A program made the translations under genes and the position numbers. Under the pieces are notes generated by a model. The model was not told the origin of the DNA. It searched no databases and saw nothing but the letters and a program-made list of their open reading frames with translations. Source: Larix kaempferi (lineage: Eukaryota; Streptophyta; Pinopsida; Pinales; Pinaceae). From it: a DNA stretch of 64,000 nt. Shown here piece by piece: positions 11,687 to 23,300 of this stretch. Within the stretch, counting starts at the first letter, position 1. Every line of letters begins with the position of its first letter. The stretch lies in contig BSBM01000764.1 in the NCBI GenBank assembly GCA_027924585.1, forward strand, positions 310,001-374,000, read 5' to 3'.

Positions 11687-12640
11687 CAATACTGAGAGGG
11701 GGGGGGTGAATCAGTATTGTTAAATTTTTACCTTTTAACCACTTATTAAACTTTAATCAAAACATGGAATCAACAAGACACACAAAAACACAGAATTTAT
11801 TGTGGAACCCCAATTGGGTAAACCACCAACACTTTCTATACTGCAAATTATGTTTACAATAAGTTTTGCAAGCCACAACTTGCTGGAGACACCAATCCCC
11901 AAGTTTCTCAGCCACCACTGAAGGATGCACCCACACCCTAGTTTCTGCCTGCACCTACAGACAAGGATACACCAATACCCTGATTTTCTAGCCACTACTG
12001 GAAGGAGGCCAAGACCCCCCTTGTAGGCATGTAGCCTGCCCTAGCACCACCCTACCTCCCTTGCTTGATATTATTAATACTTCTCTGGTCTTCTTCAACT
12101 TCTCTCTTTCTATCTTGACTTGGTCTCTGCCTTGCTACTACAAGGATCTTCACTGTCTTTTTACTTTGCTGGTCTCTGTCTTTTATTCTGCTCTCTTCTT
12201 CTGCTTGATTGTGCACTCCTTGGTCTCCGCCTCTTCTTACTGTAGCTGCTACAAAAGTCTTCACTGGTTTATTTCTGGTCTCCTTCTTCTGTTTTACTCT
12301 TGCTCTGCTTCAGATCTTCATCATTCCCTAGACACAGTTTTTCTGATCTTTATACTACTTCAGATCAACATCATTATCTAACCATAGAGACCCTCTTTAA
12401 TACTGGATCTTTATTATTTCTGTCTTCTTCAACAAACTCGACTACAGATCCATCTTCCTGCTTCTTAAAATATTCATTATCCATCCACAAAAGAGACACA
12501 CATTTTGAATGACTTTGTTTTCTCAATATATATACCTCTCCAATAGTCATGTGTATTAGTTGGAAATAACACAACTCTTCAAAACAATGTGACCCTTTTA
12601 AAAACACGACTCTTCATTTAAAATCTCTTTTTAATTATAT
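11687..12640. repeat. Probable retrotransposon-derived segment with G-run hairpin
   Basis: A 9-base inverted repeat (caatactga at 11687-11695 and tcagtattg at 11711-11719) flanks a run of nine G. Downstream, 11790-12020 has a loose internal repeat ('caccaatccccaagtttctcagccaccactg' / 'caccaataccctgattttctagccactactg', quoted here only as a pattern), then CT-rich sequence to 12380. I see no coding domain. The composition suggests an LTR or untranslated part of a retrotransposon, but I could not find both ends. Confidence 0.35.
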
Positions 12641-12985
12641 TTTTTTTATTTAACCTTTTACTCCAACAAAAAGGTTAAATATTTCAACAAGTTTCCCCCC
12701 TTTTTTTTAATTTTCAATTTTTATCTCTTATATCTTTTTATTTAACTTTTTACTCCAACAAAAAGGTTAAATACTTATCTCTTTCGCAACAAGTTTTCCC
12801 CTTTTTTTAATTTTCAATTTACATCTCTTATATATTTTTATTTAACTTTTTACTCCAACAAAAGGTTAAATATTTCTTTATTTCTTTCCAACAAGTTTTT
12901 CCCCATTTTTTAATTTTCAATTTACATCTCTTATATCCTTTTTATTTAACTTTTTACTCCAAAAAATGTTAAATATTTCTTTACT
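12640..12985 (+). repeat. About 100-bp tandem repeat, 3.4 copies
   Basis: Successive units start with 'tttatttaacnttttactcc' at about 12645, 12737, 12838 and 12943. Each continues 'aacaaaaaggttaaata', then 'caacaagtttncccc', then 'tttaattttcaattta'. Unit length drifts from 92 to 105 bp. Confidence 0.8.
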
Positions 12986-13369
12986 CTCACGTGCTTTAAC
13001 ATATATTTTAATGATATGTTTAACATATAGAAAACCTGTCCAAAATTTGAAGGTCATGTCTCTTCATTAAGAATTTAACTAACATCACGTCCTTATCTTT
13101 TATAAAACATCATGACTTTTCACAAGATGTGCCTCTTTATGTTTTATAACATATCACTTAATTCTTATATTTATTCTTAACAACATGCAACTTAATAAAG
13201 TATTACTCGTCATAAAACTTCGTTGACTTCATAGTTGTGAAACTTAGCAAGGGATTCTAAACCATCGATCACTTCATATGTTTTATAACATATCACTTAA
13301 TTCTTATATTGTTATTCTTAACAACATGCAAACTCAACATTTTTCTTGGTTTTGGCAAGTTAATAACTT

Positions 13370-14330
13370 GCACGTGTGAACACTAGGAGATGATCTGATC
13401 TCATGGTTGAATAGCCAATTCATCAAAGAACATGATCATGCCATCTTTGGATTTTACTAACACACACACACACTCTTTGGAAGGCATTTGAAAATAGCCT
13501 TCCAACTTGTTTAATTTCAACACTTAGACAAAATTGTCAAACCCTAGTCATTACTGTGCCAGGAGGCATTTTGGCAGACTCATATTTCACACGTGTGAAC
13601 ACCCATAGGAAAACTGTCTCCTTGGCTGGATAGCCAGTTCATCAATGAACATGTTCCATACTTTCTGATGAATTTATCATCACTCAGAAAGGATTGGGAG
13701 GGAATTTCAAAATGCCTTTTCAACCTTGTGAATTTTACACAGTCAATTTTAGGACTTCCTCCAAAACTTATTCTAAGACCCCTTTTTGGTAGATCCATAA
13801 CTTTGTCTCCAGACATGTTCAAGGAGAACTAAGGCCATGGTTAGATAGACAATCAAACATACTACAAGACCCCCATGTACTGCGGGAATTTACTCTAACC
13901 CATAAATTAGGGCGGGCATCTTTCTAAGGTGATTTAGTCATTTTTGCTTGCTAAACCCTTGTTTTGGCAGGTCCATAACTTCTCCCTCAGGCACGTTCTG
14001 GACAAAATGAAGACATGGTCAGGTAGGAAAAAAAACAATATGCAAGACCCCCCTATGGTGCGGGCATTTATATTCTCCTATAAATTATGGCGTGCATTTC
14101 CTTAAGACATTTTTTACTAAATTTCCAATGCTTAGTCGTTTTCTTGTTTTTCACCAAATTGCCATATTTTTCCAAAATGATGTCAGATTGCTATAATGAC
14201 TTCCTGGTAACTCCAGAACACCATCATGTGTTTTTCCGGCCTCATCACACATGCCACATCACCATACATGCCATGTCATCACTACCAACCATGCCACATC
14301 ATCATACATGCCATCCTTTGACTTTCACTG
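13370..14330 (+). repeat. Dispersed repeat family copy A with 176-bp internal duplication
   Basis: Two or three degenerate units of about 176 bp run from 13787 ('gatccataactt') and 13964 ('ggtccataacttctccctc'), each with 'atggt-agrtag' and 'caagaccccc' blocks. An earlier pair of units at 13370 and 13585 share 'cacgtgtgaacac' and 'tagccarttcatcaa-gaacatg'. The end (14120-14315), including 'aatgatgtcagattgc', 'caccatcatgtg' and 'acatgccacatca', is found again in reverse complement at 47530-47760, so this is one member of a dispersed family. There is no coding sequence. Confidence 0.7.
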
Positions 14331-14500
14331 AGTTCACTCTTGCCATCATGTCCTTGGTTATTCCTTTGTCATCACTGAACTCCTTTTGACATCAATGACA
14401 ACCATATTCCATATTGCCAACACATAATTGCATTATATAAGGAACCATCCCAACAACAATACACATCCAATGCATGTAGTTGATGATTTTTTTTCTATGT

Positions 14501-14787
14501 ACAAAGATTTTAATTATTTTTTGTTTGTTTGTTCGATTGCCTGTCACTCAGGGCCGGTAGCAATGAACCATTGGTTAATAAACACAACCCAGGGGCATCT
14601 AATCCGTCAAAGTCACCCTGAGATCGCACTCGTCTTGGGCCACACCAACCCTTAAGATGGCTAGATTTTTGGGTGTCTCCTCCCAACTAGCTCACCCCTA
14701 AGGGGAATTGAACTTAGGTCACCCTACTGACGAGACCCACACCTTAACCAAATGAGGTAATGAGAATTGACACAAAGAGTTTAATTA
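14501..14787 (-). mobile_element. tRNA-derived SINE with 16-bp target-site duplications
   Basis: The body is 14517-14771 (255 bp), read on the minus strand. Near its 5' end are an A-box-like segment (TTGGTTAAGGTGTGGG, complement of 14736-14751) and a B box (AAGTTCAATTCC, complement of about 14704-14715), spaced as in a tRNA gene. Its 3' end, on the + strand at 14517-14530, is a run complementary to an A-rich tail (AAACAAACAAAAAA type). Flanking repeats acaaagattttaatta (14501-14516) and acaaagagtttaatta (14772-14787) match at 15 of 16 positions. The tRNA-like head has no intact cloverleaf, so it is a retroposon and not a tRNA gene. Transcription would be by RNA polymerase III from the internal boxes, with mobility dependent on LINE enzymes. 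Confidence 0.88.
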
Positions 14788-15159
14788 TCACATGAAATAT
14801 TCATTTTCAATTGTTTTGTTGTTGTAAAAAATAAATCAAAATAAAACCCCTTCAACACATATGAGATGCTGATAAGGAAAAACTGGGTCGATCACAAAGT
14901 TTATGAGTACTTAATGTGTTTTCCTTTCATAATATTTAATATTTGTTGTGATGTATATATTTTAATTGGTTTACAATCATCCAAGAATGTTTTCTAATAG
15001 TTGCTAACATCCAAATAAGAGCCATCTAACATTTGATTGACATTAGATTAAGTATAGGATGTGAGTATATTTTGGAGTATCAAGAGTTAATTGAACAACT
15101 TATAAGTAGCTATGTTGTTTTTCTTCCTTTATTTTATAATTAATGGAACAACAAGAAAC

Positions 15160-15197
<38 letters not shown>

Positions 15198-15387
15198 TTG
15201 TCATGGCATATAAAACTCTGAAACAAAGTACATAATGGAGCCATCATAAGATATTTTGAGAGGTGACATAAACCATCATTTTGAAAGAATGTATATTGTT
15301 TATAAATAAATCATTGTTAGGGTACACTTTTTAATTTAAGCAACCATGTATGTTATACTATAAATGTATATATACTTATTACACTTT
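14788..15387. other. AT-rich non-coding stretch with (TA)n
   Basis: Contains an uninterrupted TA microsatellite at 15163-15194 (16 units). No gene is supportable. Confidence 0.7.
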
Positions 15388-15722
15388 ATTTCTACGTTTG
15401 TAGATGGAATATGAATGGGTGAATTGTTAAACTCAAGCCAATCAACAAAACATTCCAAAGAACCTGAGTACAATAAATCGTGCAAGTGATGAACAAATGA
15501 GGTATGCAAGTAGCTCGAGAAACAAAAATAGTTCAAGCAATGAATGATGATGGAATATTTCTATGTTTGTAGATGGAATATGAATGGGTGAATTGTTAAA
15601 CTCAAGCGAATCAACAAAACATTCCAAAAAACCCAAGTACAGTAAATCGTGCAAGTGATGAACAAATGAGGTATGCAAGTAGTTCGAGAAACAAAAATAG
15701 TTCAAGCAATGAATGATGATCA
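15388..15722 (+). repeat. 169-bp tandem duplication
   Basis: Two copies, 15388-15556 and 15557-15722, differ at only about eight positions over 166 bases (for example 'tctacgtttg' against 'tctatgtttg'). This is a recent local duplication. The open frames on the minus strand here arise simply because both copies lack stops in one frame. Confidence 0.9.
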
Positions 15723-17831
15723 TTGAAATTGAATGTTACAAGTTGCATATTTTGGAATGTTTGTCTATGAAAATCGGACATGTTGTCCCCATTGGATGAC
15801 GACATGTTACCAATATTTGTAACAATTATTTATTGACATTATGAATATTGTGGACCTTTATGTTATCCCATTTTGTATAATGAAGGGTCTCTTATTTGTA
15901 TATAATACAATCAATTTCCTATTCTATTGCATTGATTAATGTGTAGATCTTTATGTCGTTGATTAAATATATATAAATGATGTCATCGTTACAATGAAGA
16001 AATGTGTAATCAATTGGTATACTTGTTTAAATAATACAACACATTAATGCAATGAGTATATCCAAACAAAATAATTAAAATATAAAAATCAATTTTATTA
16101 TAAAAATATTTAATTTTCTTATGATTAATTGACATTTTGTAAAAAACAAGAAGCTTCATTTGCATACCCACAACATGGAAAAAGTCAACACTAAAACATA
16201 TGACCACATTATATTCATTTGAACTAAATAGTGTAGTTTATACATATTTATGCATTGTTGCATTAAAGTGAGTACTACACATCAATGACAAATTTTTTAA
16301 TAAAAGCATCGATGCTCCTAACAAAAAAAACAACACCACTTCCTTCAATGATGCCATTACCATTTCCATTACTGTTATTGTTGTCACTACACGAACTTAT
16401 GGTGCACAAGATGATATATACACTAGTGCTTTTACATTTGCAATATGCACCAATGCTTTCATTATATAAACTACATGTTGGGACTTATACTATGCATAAT
16501 TCACACTAGTATGTATTATATTTTTAAATCCTTGGCATGTATGAACATATGGTGTGTGGATATCAATATGTTCAGTATCAGTGCATCTTATTGATAGAAG
16601 CACCTAGGTGCTTTCAATAACTAAAATACACACTCAAGACTTCAAAATAATTTTGTACACACTAGTACTTAGTATAGGTATCTCTAAGGCACTGAAGTGT
16701 ATTAGTACATAACTCATTGTGCATATTAAATATAATTGTTGCATCGATGCACCATATTGATATAAGTGCACTGATAAAAAATCATCGCTAAAACCTTTAG
16801 ATGCCCATAATATTTACTTATAATGAAAATCCATTAACACCTCCACTAAAACCATTACTACCAATAGTGAAATTTTTTGAAGAAGTTTTTTTTATAATTT
16901 TTCTCAATCTTGTAACACTAAAAGCATATGTAAATACCTCTACTAGAAGGTGTTTTCCTTCTAGTGGGTTGTCCATAGGAGAAAGGTTGACATTGTAAAA
17001 TTTGTGTTGGAAGGGAGCCTTGTATATTGGATGTTTTTAGTATATATCCCTAGAAGAAGGTCAAAAATAGTTAGAAGAAAATGGTAGTTTCTTATGGACT
17101 AGAAGATGAGAAAAATAAGGGATTACCTTGGTCAAAGGGTGTAGACTCACAAATCCAAAGGAGGTAGGAGGGTGGATTCTAAAGAAAATAATACACCCTT
17201 CTAGAAAACCTTTGGCATAATTTTTTTATGGAGGATGATGCAGATTGAATGATTGTGGGGTAATGCTATGGTAGTTAAGTATATAGCACCTGGATTAATA
17301 TAGGACTAGATCATAGGGGAGGTGTTCCAACAAGAGGAGCATCAATTATTTGAAAAGCATTTCCAAGGGAATTTCAATTATTGATCCCAAACAAAGCTAT
17401 GCACATGCAACAATTATTTGGTCATTATCTTAATGTTTTGGAAATACAAAATACACACACACACACACACACGGGAAGTTGATACAAGTATCTACATACA
17501 ATGACAATGAATACTAGGGTTTCTTTGATGTTTCAGTACCAACATAGATCCATATTAAACCTGGATTTATCAAGCACCGAGAGGGATCCAATTTATTAAG
17601 GTGTATTTTTTTTATCTTAAATTTTGTACATGTCTAGAAAAAATTTACACCTCAAGAAATTTGATCCCACTTGGTGATTGATAGATTTGGGTTTAAGATG
17701 GATCTATGCTGGTTTTATTTTTATTTTATTTTATGAGACGACATGTATTTTTTAATTATTTTTTATTATTTTAAAAAAATTATCTATGAGTCGACATGAT
17801 TTTTTTAATTACTTTTTATATTTGGTAACTT
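15723..17831. other. AT-rich non-coding stretch
   Basis: No supportable gene. A (CA)n microsatellite lies at 17453-17472. The frame at 16801-16998 shows no domain. 17600-17820 has two similar 'gagacgacatg/gagtcgacatg' plus AT-rich units about 85 bp apart. Confidence 0.6.
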
Positions 17832-17845
17832 TCCATAACGTTACC

Positions 17846-18212
17846 TGGGCTGGCAGGAGCGGGTGGAGTTATCTTTGACTCCAAGGGGAACAAGGAAAAA
17901 GAATACGACTAGGGCATTGGGAAAACAACAAATAATGGCATGGAATGGCTCTCTTTAATTAAGGGTTTGGAGCTGGCTAGAGACATGGGACCTGAGGAAA
18001 TGATTGCCATAGGAGACTCCCTAATTGTCATTAGGGAAGCAAGAAACATTTCTATAAACCGAAATAGCCCCTCCTCCAAGATGCACCACCTTCTAAACTG
18101 TCTAGCCAAGGAATTTAAATCAATTAACTTCCTTAATGTTCTAAGAAGCCATAATCGCCAGGCGGATAGTATGGCTAATAAAGGTGTTGGTCTGAGATGT
18201 GGTGTCCTATAG
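17846..18212 (+). pseudogene. LINE RNase H domain (C-terminal end of ORF2)
   Basis: The frame begins inside the domain (PGLAGAGGVIFDSKGNK), so the first catalytic Asp is lost to the truncation. One TAG (17910-17912) replaces the Trp of the 'WGIG' motif. The Glu is present in NNGMEWLSLIKGLE, the third acidic residue in AIGDSLIVIREA, and the last Asp in NRQADSMANKG. It aligns without gaps by eye with the RNase H at 54980-55393, so both belong to one LINE family. Without the first Asp and most of ORF2 it cannot function. Confidence 0.9.
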
Positions 18213-18963
18213 AGGGATAATGTTACTCTTGAAAACATTTGGATACCTTAACTCTACTTTCCCTCCTTCTAGAATTGGTGACCAAATCTTGGTCTTGATC
18301 CCCCTTGGGACTGTGCTTAATGGCAATAAAATCGTTTTAATACACCACTCCTTTTACTTCATTCCCATGGACCACTCGACAAGCTATCATTCCCTCCAAG
18401 CCTGTCCTCCGGATCTACCTTAGATCTCCACATGCTGCACTCGTAAATGCCAAAGGATTGTCCCATGCCTTAGCCACATGTCACGCATGCGCAATACAAA
18501 GGAGATCTGTCAGTTTTGGGGAATGCTTTTAATCTCCAGAGGGATTGCTTCTGCCCTCATTCGAGCCTCTGCCATGTGTTTTGTTTTAGGGAGTTCTGTT
18601 TTCGTTTTAAATTTCGCACATCTTGCTTGGTGCTGGAGGCATTGCATGAACATGGAGCATTTTAGTTCTAACCCTCAAACCCTGAGTGGCCCTGAGGTTC
18701 TCGTGAATTGTCTTCACTGCAAAAAACCACGCATAAGTGTTTTTGGTGCTCATAGTTGGGTACACTTGATTTCTGACGGAGCACATGGCACTGTGAATGA
18801 TGACGTACAGGTAAACTCTCCAGTTCATGGTCACTGTCATTTTGAATTGGTAGGGATGGAGGAGCACCTGGGTAACACCCTGGAAAATAAAATGATACCT
18901 ACCTTGACGGTGGACAGGGAAATGAAAGAAAATATGACTTCGGGGAAGTCACGAGTCATATAA
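18199..18963 (+). other. Unknown reading frame inside LINE 3' region
   Basis: One frame is open from 18199 to 18963 except for a TAG at 18421-18423; the second part (18478-18963, 161 codons) starts MSRMRNTKEI. The C-terminal half has protein-like composition: VNCLHCKKPRISVFGAHS, then HGHCHFELVGMEEHLGN. The N-terminal half may be read better in another frame, where a Cys/His-rich stretch (CPHSSLCHVFCFREFCF) appears at about 18550-18600. I do not recognise a family. It appears to run, through a one-base shift near 18890, into the frame that carries the downstream repeat. It could be the decayed body of a captured gene. Confidence 0.4.
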
Positions 18964-19811
18964 ATGACTTGGAAAACAAAATAAGGCTAGCGAGAATCGA
19001 GAACCTTGAAATGAAGAGGGCCCTAACCTGTATGTTTTCCTTTGCTCGAGCAACTAATTATGAGGTCAAGCATCACAAAAACAGGATGGTGGCTCGAGTT
19101 TGTAATCTTGAAGAAGTAATGGGCGCAATTCAACGTAATGCAGGAATTATGAAGGCTTAGAAGGACGCTGCAGGCATAAAGGGAGTAGCTCAAATGGAGG
19201 CTGCGGGCATAAGGGAAGCTCATATGGAGGATGCAGGCATAAATGAAGACGTTCAGCTGGGGGACGTGGGCATAAAGGAAGTTGTGGGCATAAAGAAGAC
19301 TGCGGGCATAAAGGAAACTGCGGGCATAATGGGCGCAATTCACCCTAATGCGGGCATAATGAAGGCTGCGGGCATAATTGAAGTTGCGGGCATAATGAAG
19401 GTTGCGGGCATAATGAAGGATGCGGGCATAATGAAGGATGCGGGCATAAATTAAGCTGTGGGAATAATGAAGGTTGCAGGCATAATGAAGGTTGCGGGAA
19501 TAATAAAGGATGCAGGCATAAATGAAGTCGCTCAGATGGGGGTTGCGAGCATAAAGGAAGCTGTGGGCATAAAGGAGATTGCGGGCATAACAAAAAATGT
19601 GGGCATAAAGGAGACTGCGGGCATCAAGGAAGCTATGGGCATAAAGGAAGTTGCGGGCATAAAAGAAATTGTGGGCATAAAGGAGATTGCGGGCATAAAA
19701 TATTTTCAGCTGGAGGTTGTAGGCATAAAAGATGGTCAAATGGAGGTTACAATCAGTAAAATTCTGGAAGTCGATAGGAAGATAGATGTGCTAAAAAATG
19801 AACTGGTGTGA
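18900..19811 (+). other. Decayed frame encoding helix plus hexapeptide repeats
   Basis: A single frame holds three open pieces, separated by TAG at 19158-19160 and TAA at 19453-19455, and ends at TGA 19809-19811. The first piece reads YLDGGQGNERKYDFGEVTS, then INDLENKIRLARIENLEMK, a strongly amphipathic helix likely to form a coiled coil. The middle is about 28 copies of a six-residue unit with consensus AGI-(K/M)-(E/K)-x. The end reads ISKILEVDRKIDVLKNELV, again coiled-coil-like. This arrangement (coiled coil, short-repeat rod, coiled coil) could describe a fibrous protein, but the nonsense codons mean it is not made now. No homologous family is known to me. Confidence 0.45.
19161..19735 (+). 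repeat. 18-bp minisatellite (hexapeptide-coding)
   Basis: Roughly 28 units of 18 bp with consensus gcgggcataaaggaagct, occasionally with 12- or 30-bp units (for example 'gctcaaatggaggct'). Because the unit is a multiple of three and lacks stops in several frames, long open frames appear on both strands here (minus strand 19023-19739 reads as FLYAR/YAH repeats). Unit types AGIMKx and AGIKEx are clustered, which suggests expansion by slippage or unequal exchange in two blocks. Confidence 0.92.
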
Positions 19812-20327
19812 CTCGAGGCTACAAGTAGGAGCACACTTAGCGAAGGATAGGAGAGCAGTGAATGATGAAAACAACTTCCTGGAAGCATGCCTCTGGCACT
19901 AGTCTCCCGGTTTCGGGTTACACTTTGTTTATGCATAAATTATGAATTATGTTTTGTGGTCTCTTAGTTATATGTATTATTTGGATATTTGGCCAAAGGA
20001 ATTAGCCTCCCGAAATTATAGAATAGGTTTTGTCAGTCTGCTTTTGATAGAATTCTCATTCTGGACAGACAATAAGCTCCCTTCTGTGTTTTGTTTATGC
20101 AATGTTTTGCTTCTGCATTTTTTTTCTCGGACAGTATGTAAGAAGATATAGCTTCCACAGGTTAGGCATTTGTCATGATAGCTACAAGTTAGAGAAGGAT
20201 GAACAAGGTATAACGGATGTTGTCCTGTTATGGGAGCAATCCTATTTGTATTCTCCTTACTCTCCTTTTTATATATAATCAAAATCTCTTCAACCATTTC
20301 TGTTAAAAAATAAATCCATAACGTTAC

Positions 20328-23300
20328 GATACATTACATGACAACATCTCCCCCATATTGGGATGTAGAGGACCATGCTACTCTTGGTGCAATTATCTCA
20401 TTGGATAGGTATTTGGAACTAACGGATTACTCTAAAGATAGTATGGATGAAGAAGGTAGTTTTATTCCATTTTGGGGGAAGGGATGGGTTCTGTGGAAGA
20501 GAAAATATCATTTGATTTTCCAAACCTCCTAGTTAAAGTAGGTATGTAGTTTGTGGGTTCTATTTTTTCAGATCACAATACCAAGGTATATCCCATAAAA
20601 GTGGATAGAATAAACTCATTTTCCCATATGTCAGGAAAGCACAAGATGTGTATTGAAAAGGTTAGATCTAAAGCTAAGGTGACACAATTTCATCTTGATC
20701 TTATTAGTGGAAGTTTTGACAAACAGGGAGAAGGATGGATCCAACAAGAGACTTCTAATGTGTCCTTGGAAACTACCCAAAATAATCATCTGTCATCATC
20801 TTTCATAGTTCTATGAGTTGGCTTCAAGAAAGGGTATTTTGATCCTTAGATGGAGCATATTCCAAAAGGAATTTCTTTGGAGATATCAATTCTAATATCT
20901 ATTTTGGTTGTTGAAGGATACTCTCACCAAAGGGAACAATGTTTTGGGAATATCCATAGGGATTTAATTCGAAAAAAATAATTTTGGTAAGTTCCTCAAC
21001 TCCATTGTGTGGAACCTTAATTTCATTTAGAATAGAAATCATTGGTCTATGGTGAAAACTAGAGGGGAGATCGTGGGTGTAGGATTAAGGTATATAAATA
21101 TTAGAGATTCATGTTCTAAGGAATCAATATTGGTTGAAGGTTCATCTAGCCATAGTAGTTTAGAAAGAAAAGTAGAATGTTTATGGGGAAGGAACTATTG
21201 CTACTGAAGATTCTAAGGAAGGTGATAAGTTTGAGCTAGTGAACAAAAGGGAATCTAGCAACCAAACTAAAAGGAAACCTTTTGACTAGTTTAAATATAG
21301 CCCTTCTTGGCTTGAGGATGAGGATTTTGAGAATTTAGTAAAGGAAAATTGGCGCCCTTTTGATGGAAAAATAAGAGAATCCATGACAATTAAATTATAA
21401 GAAAATATAGGAATATCAAACAATTGTCTATAGGTGGGGGGAGATTAAAAAACCTATACCCTCATGAAGTAGTAGTATATACATTGAAATAATTTAATTG
21501 GAGGTGAGCAATTTGGATCAAAAGAGAAAGATACTTGAAGATAGGGAGATACATTGGAGGCTTAAAAGTGGAGCCCTTTGGATCGAAAAAGGTGATGAAA
21601 ACTCAAGATTTTCTCATCCATTTACAAATCATAGAAAACATGTAAATACTATAAGGAAATTCAAAGAGATAATGGTGAACAAGTTACAAGTTTTGAGGAG
21701 ATTGCTAACTTAGGGGTATCTCATTTCAATGGAAAGTAGAGACACCAGTTCCAAAATTATTAATATGACTTCTTTTTTATCCAATTTTATAAATGTTGAA
21801 GACAATTAGAAAATGTTATAGGAGGTATCAAAGGAAGAATTAGTTTTTGTTTTTCATGGTTTAAAAAAAGATAAGAAACTTGATCTTGATAGTTGTCCTG
21901 TATAATTTTTTCTTAGGATCCTTTCATCTTCTTGAAGAGGACTTGATTAGGGTAATTGATAATCTAGGAAAAATGGTAGAATGTGGGTTGATTTTAACCT
22001 TTCACCGCCCTCTTACCAAAGACAAATAATCCTATAGATTTTGAAGAATTCATTCCAATTTCTCTATGGCCTTGCATATAAAAAATAATTTCCCTAAGGG
22101 TAAATAACTTATTTCATGATCCGTATCCCTAGAATAGTTTGGTTTCTTTTCAGGGAGTCAAATCCATGAAATTATCAGGGTAGCACATGAATTATTACAC
22201 TCTATAAAGACTATAAATATGTCCTCAATTGTAATAGAAGTTTCTTATCTAAATGCTATTATATGGTCGGTTGGGTGTATCTTGGATAAATTTTGATTCA
22301 CCCGGGGTTATGTGAAAATCTGTGAATTGGGTTATGAGCTGCATAACATTAGTCTCATTTTGAATATTAATCAGTGGTTCTACTACAATTTTTGGATGGA
22401 ACTAGGATCTCTGATTGGTCAAACATTGGATTGGTAAGGACTAATAGTAGAGGAATGCATCTAAAAATGGAAAGGAAATATGGCAGAAGTGAAACTCAAA
22501 TCCCTTCCAATTATTGGAGCTCAGGAAATTTGGTTGTCAAGGGTTTCCATTCTTTTCAAGGAAATATTTATACTACCTATTCAATGTGCCAATCAAATTA
22601 TAAATATTTTTAGAATTTTCCATAAGAAAAATAATATGCAAGAGTGGTAGTAGAAGAACAAATTGGCATATCAAGTTCTTGGTTATACTTTGATAGGGTA
22701 GCCTAGGGGAATCCTCAAGCATGTGAAACCAAGGGATTGTGTACTTATAAGACTCCCATTGGATTAGATTTAAGGTTGTACTAACAAATTTCTTCAGCTC
22801 GTAGCTTTAAATCTTGATCTCAAAATAGCTACTGAAAAGAGGCTCAAAAGTGTAGGTCTTTGGGGATTCTAATCTTGTTATTAGTTGGATGAAGGGGACT
22901 TAATCATGTGAAAATTTCTTACAAATTCCTATCTAGGAGGATATTTTTAATATTCAATATGTAGTTTATGTTGACTCTTATATGAATATATATGGGGAAA
23001 TGAACAATCAATATAAATAGAAATAGTTCTCTATGTTTGTAAAAAAAAAATCTTCTTTAAAAGGAAATTCTGAAAATGATAGAAGGAATTTGCTAAATGT
23101 AATTTTGTTTTCTCATTAATGAAATTATGATTGGTTTTCCATGAAAATAAAATAATTTCCACTACTAGAAAAATGATTCGCTTAGAAAATTGAGAATAGA
23201 CATAGAGTTAGAATTTGGGAAGACCCATGGATGGGTTGTTCAAAAAACTTTACAATGTCATATTAGTTTAAAACTAGCCTCAAGAATACATAGATATATC

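Larger units (their letters stand above)
17832..20327 (+). mobile_element. 5'-truncated LINE insertion with 13-bp TSD and long 3' region
   Basis: The 13-bp word tccataacgttac occurs at 17832-17844 and again at 20315-20327. The second copy directly follows a 3' end of tgttaaaaaataaa. Immediately after the first copy the sequence enters in mid-domain a LINE RNase H closely related to the one at 54980-55393. This is the signature of target-primed reverse transcription with 5' truncation, and gives an insertion of 2,470 bp (17845-20314). The RNase H ends at 18212, so about 2.1 kb of 3' sequence follows, far longer than usual LINE 3' tails. That part contains an unknown reading frame and a coding-type minisatellite, listed separately. 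It could be a lineage-specific 3' region or sequence transduced from a host gene. Confidence 0.85.

Noticed and set aside
14703-14760. tRNA gene
   Set aside because: A and B boxes are present but no cloverleaf or acceptor stem can be formed, and the segment is the head of a TSD-flanked SINE.
15336-15805. Three minus-strand frames of 64-93 codons
   Set aside because: They come from the two copies of the 169-bp duplication and share the same sequence; composition is not protein-like.
16801-16998. 65-codon frame
   Set aside because: Proline- and aromatic-rich in an AT-rich desert, with no motif, no promoter and no homologous copy in the window.
19023-19739. 238-codon minus-strand frame with FLYAR/YAH repeats
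   Set aside because: It is the mirror of the 18-bp minisatellite, whose unit has few stops on either strand; no start context or domain supports it.
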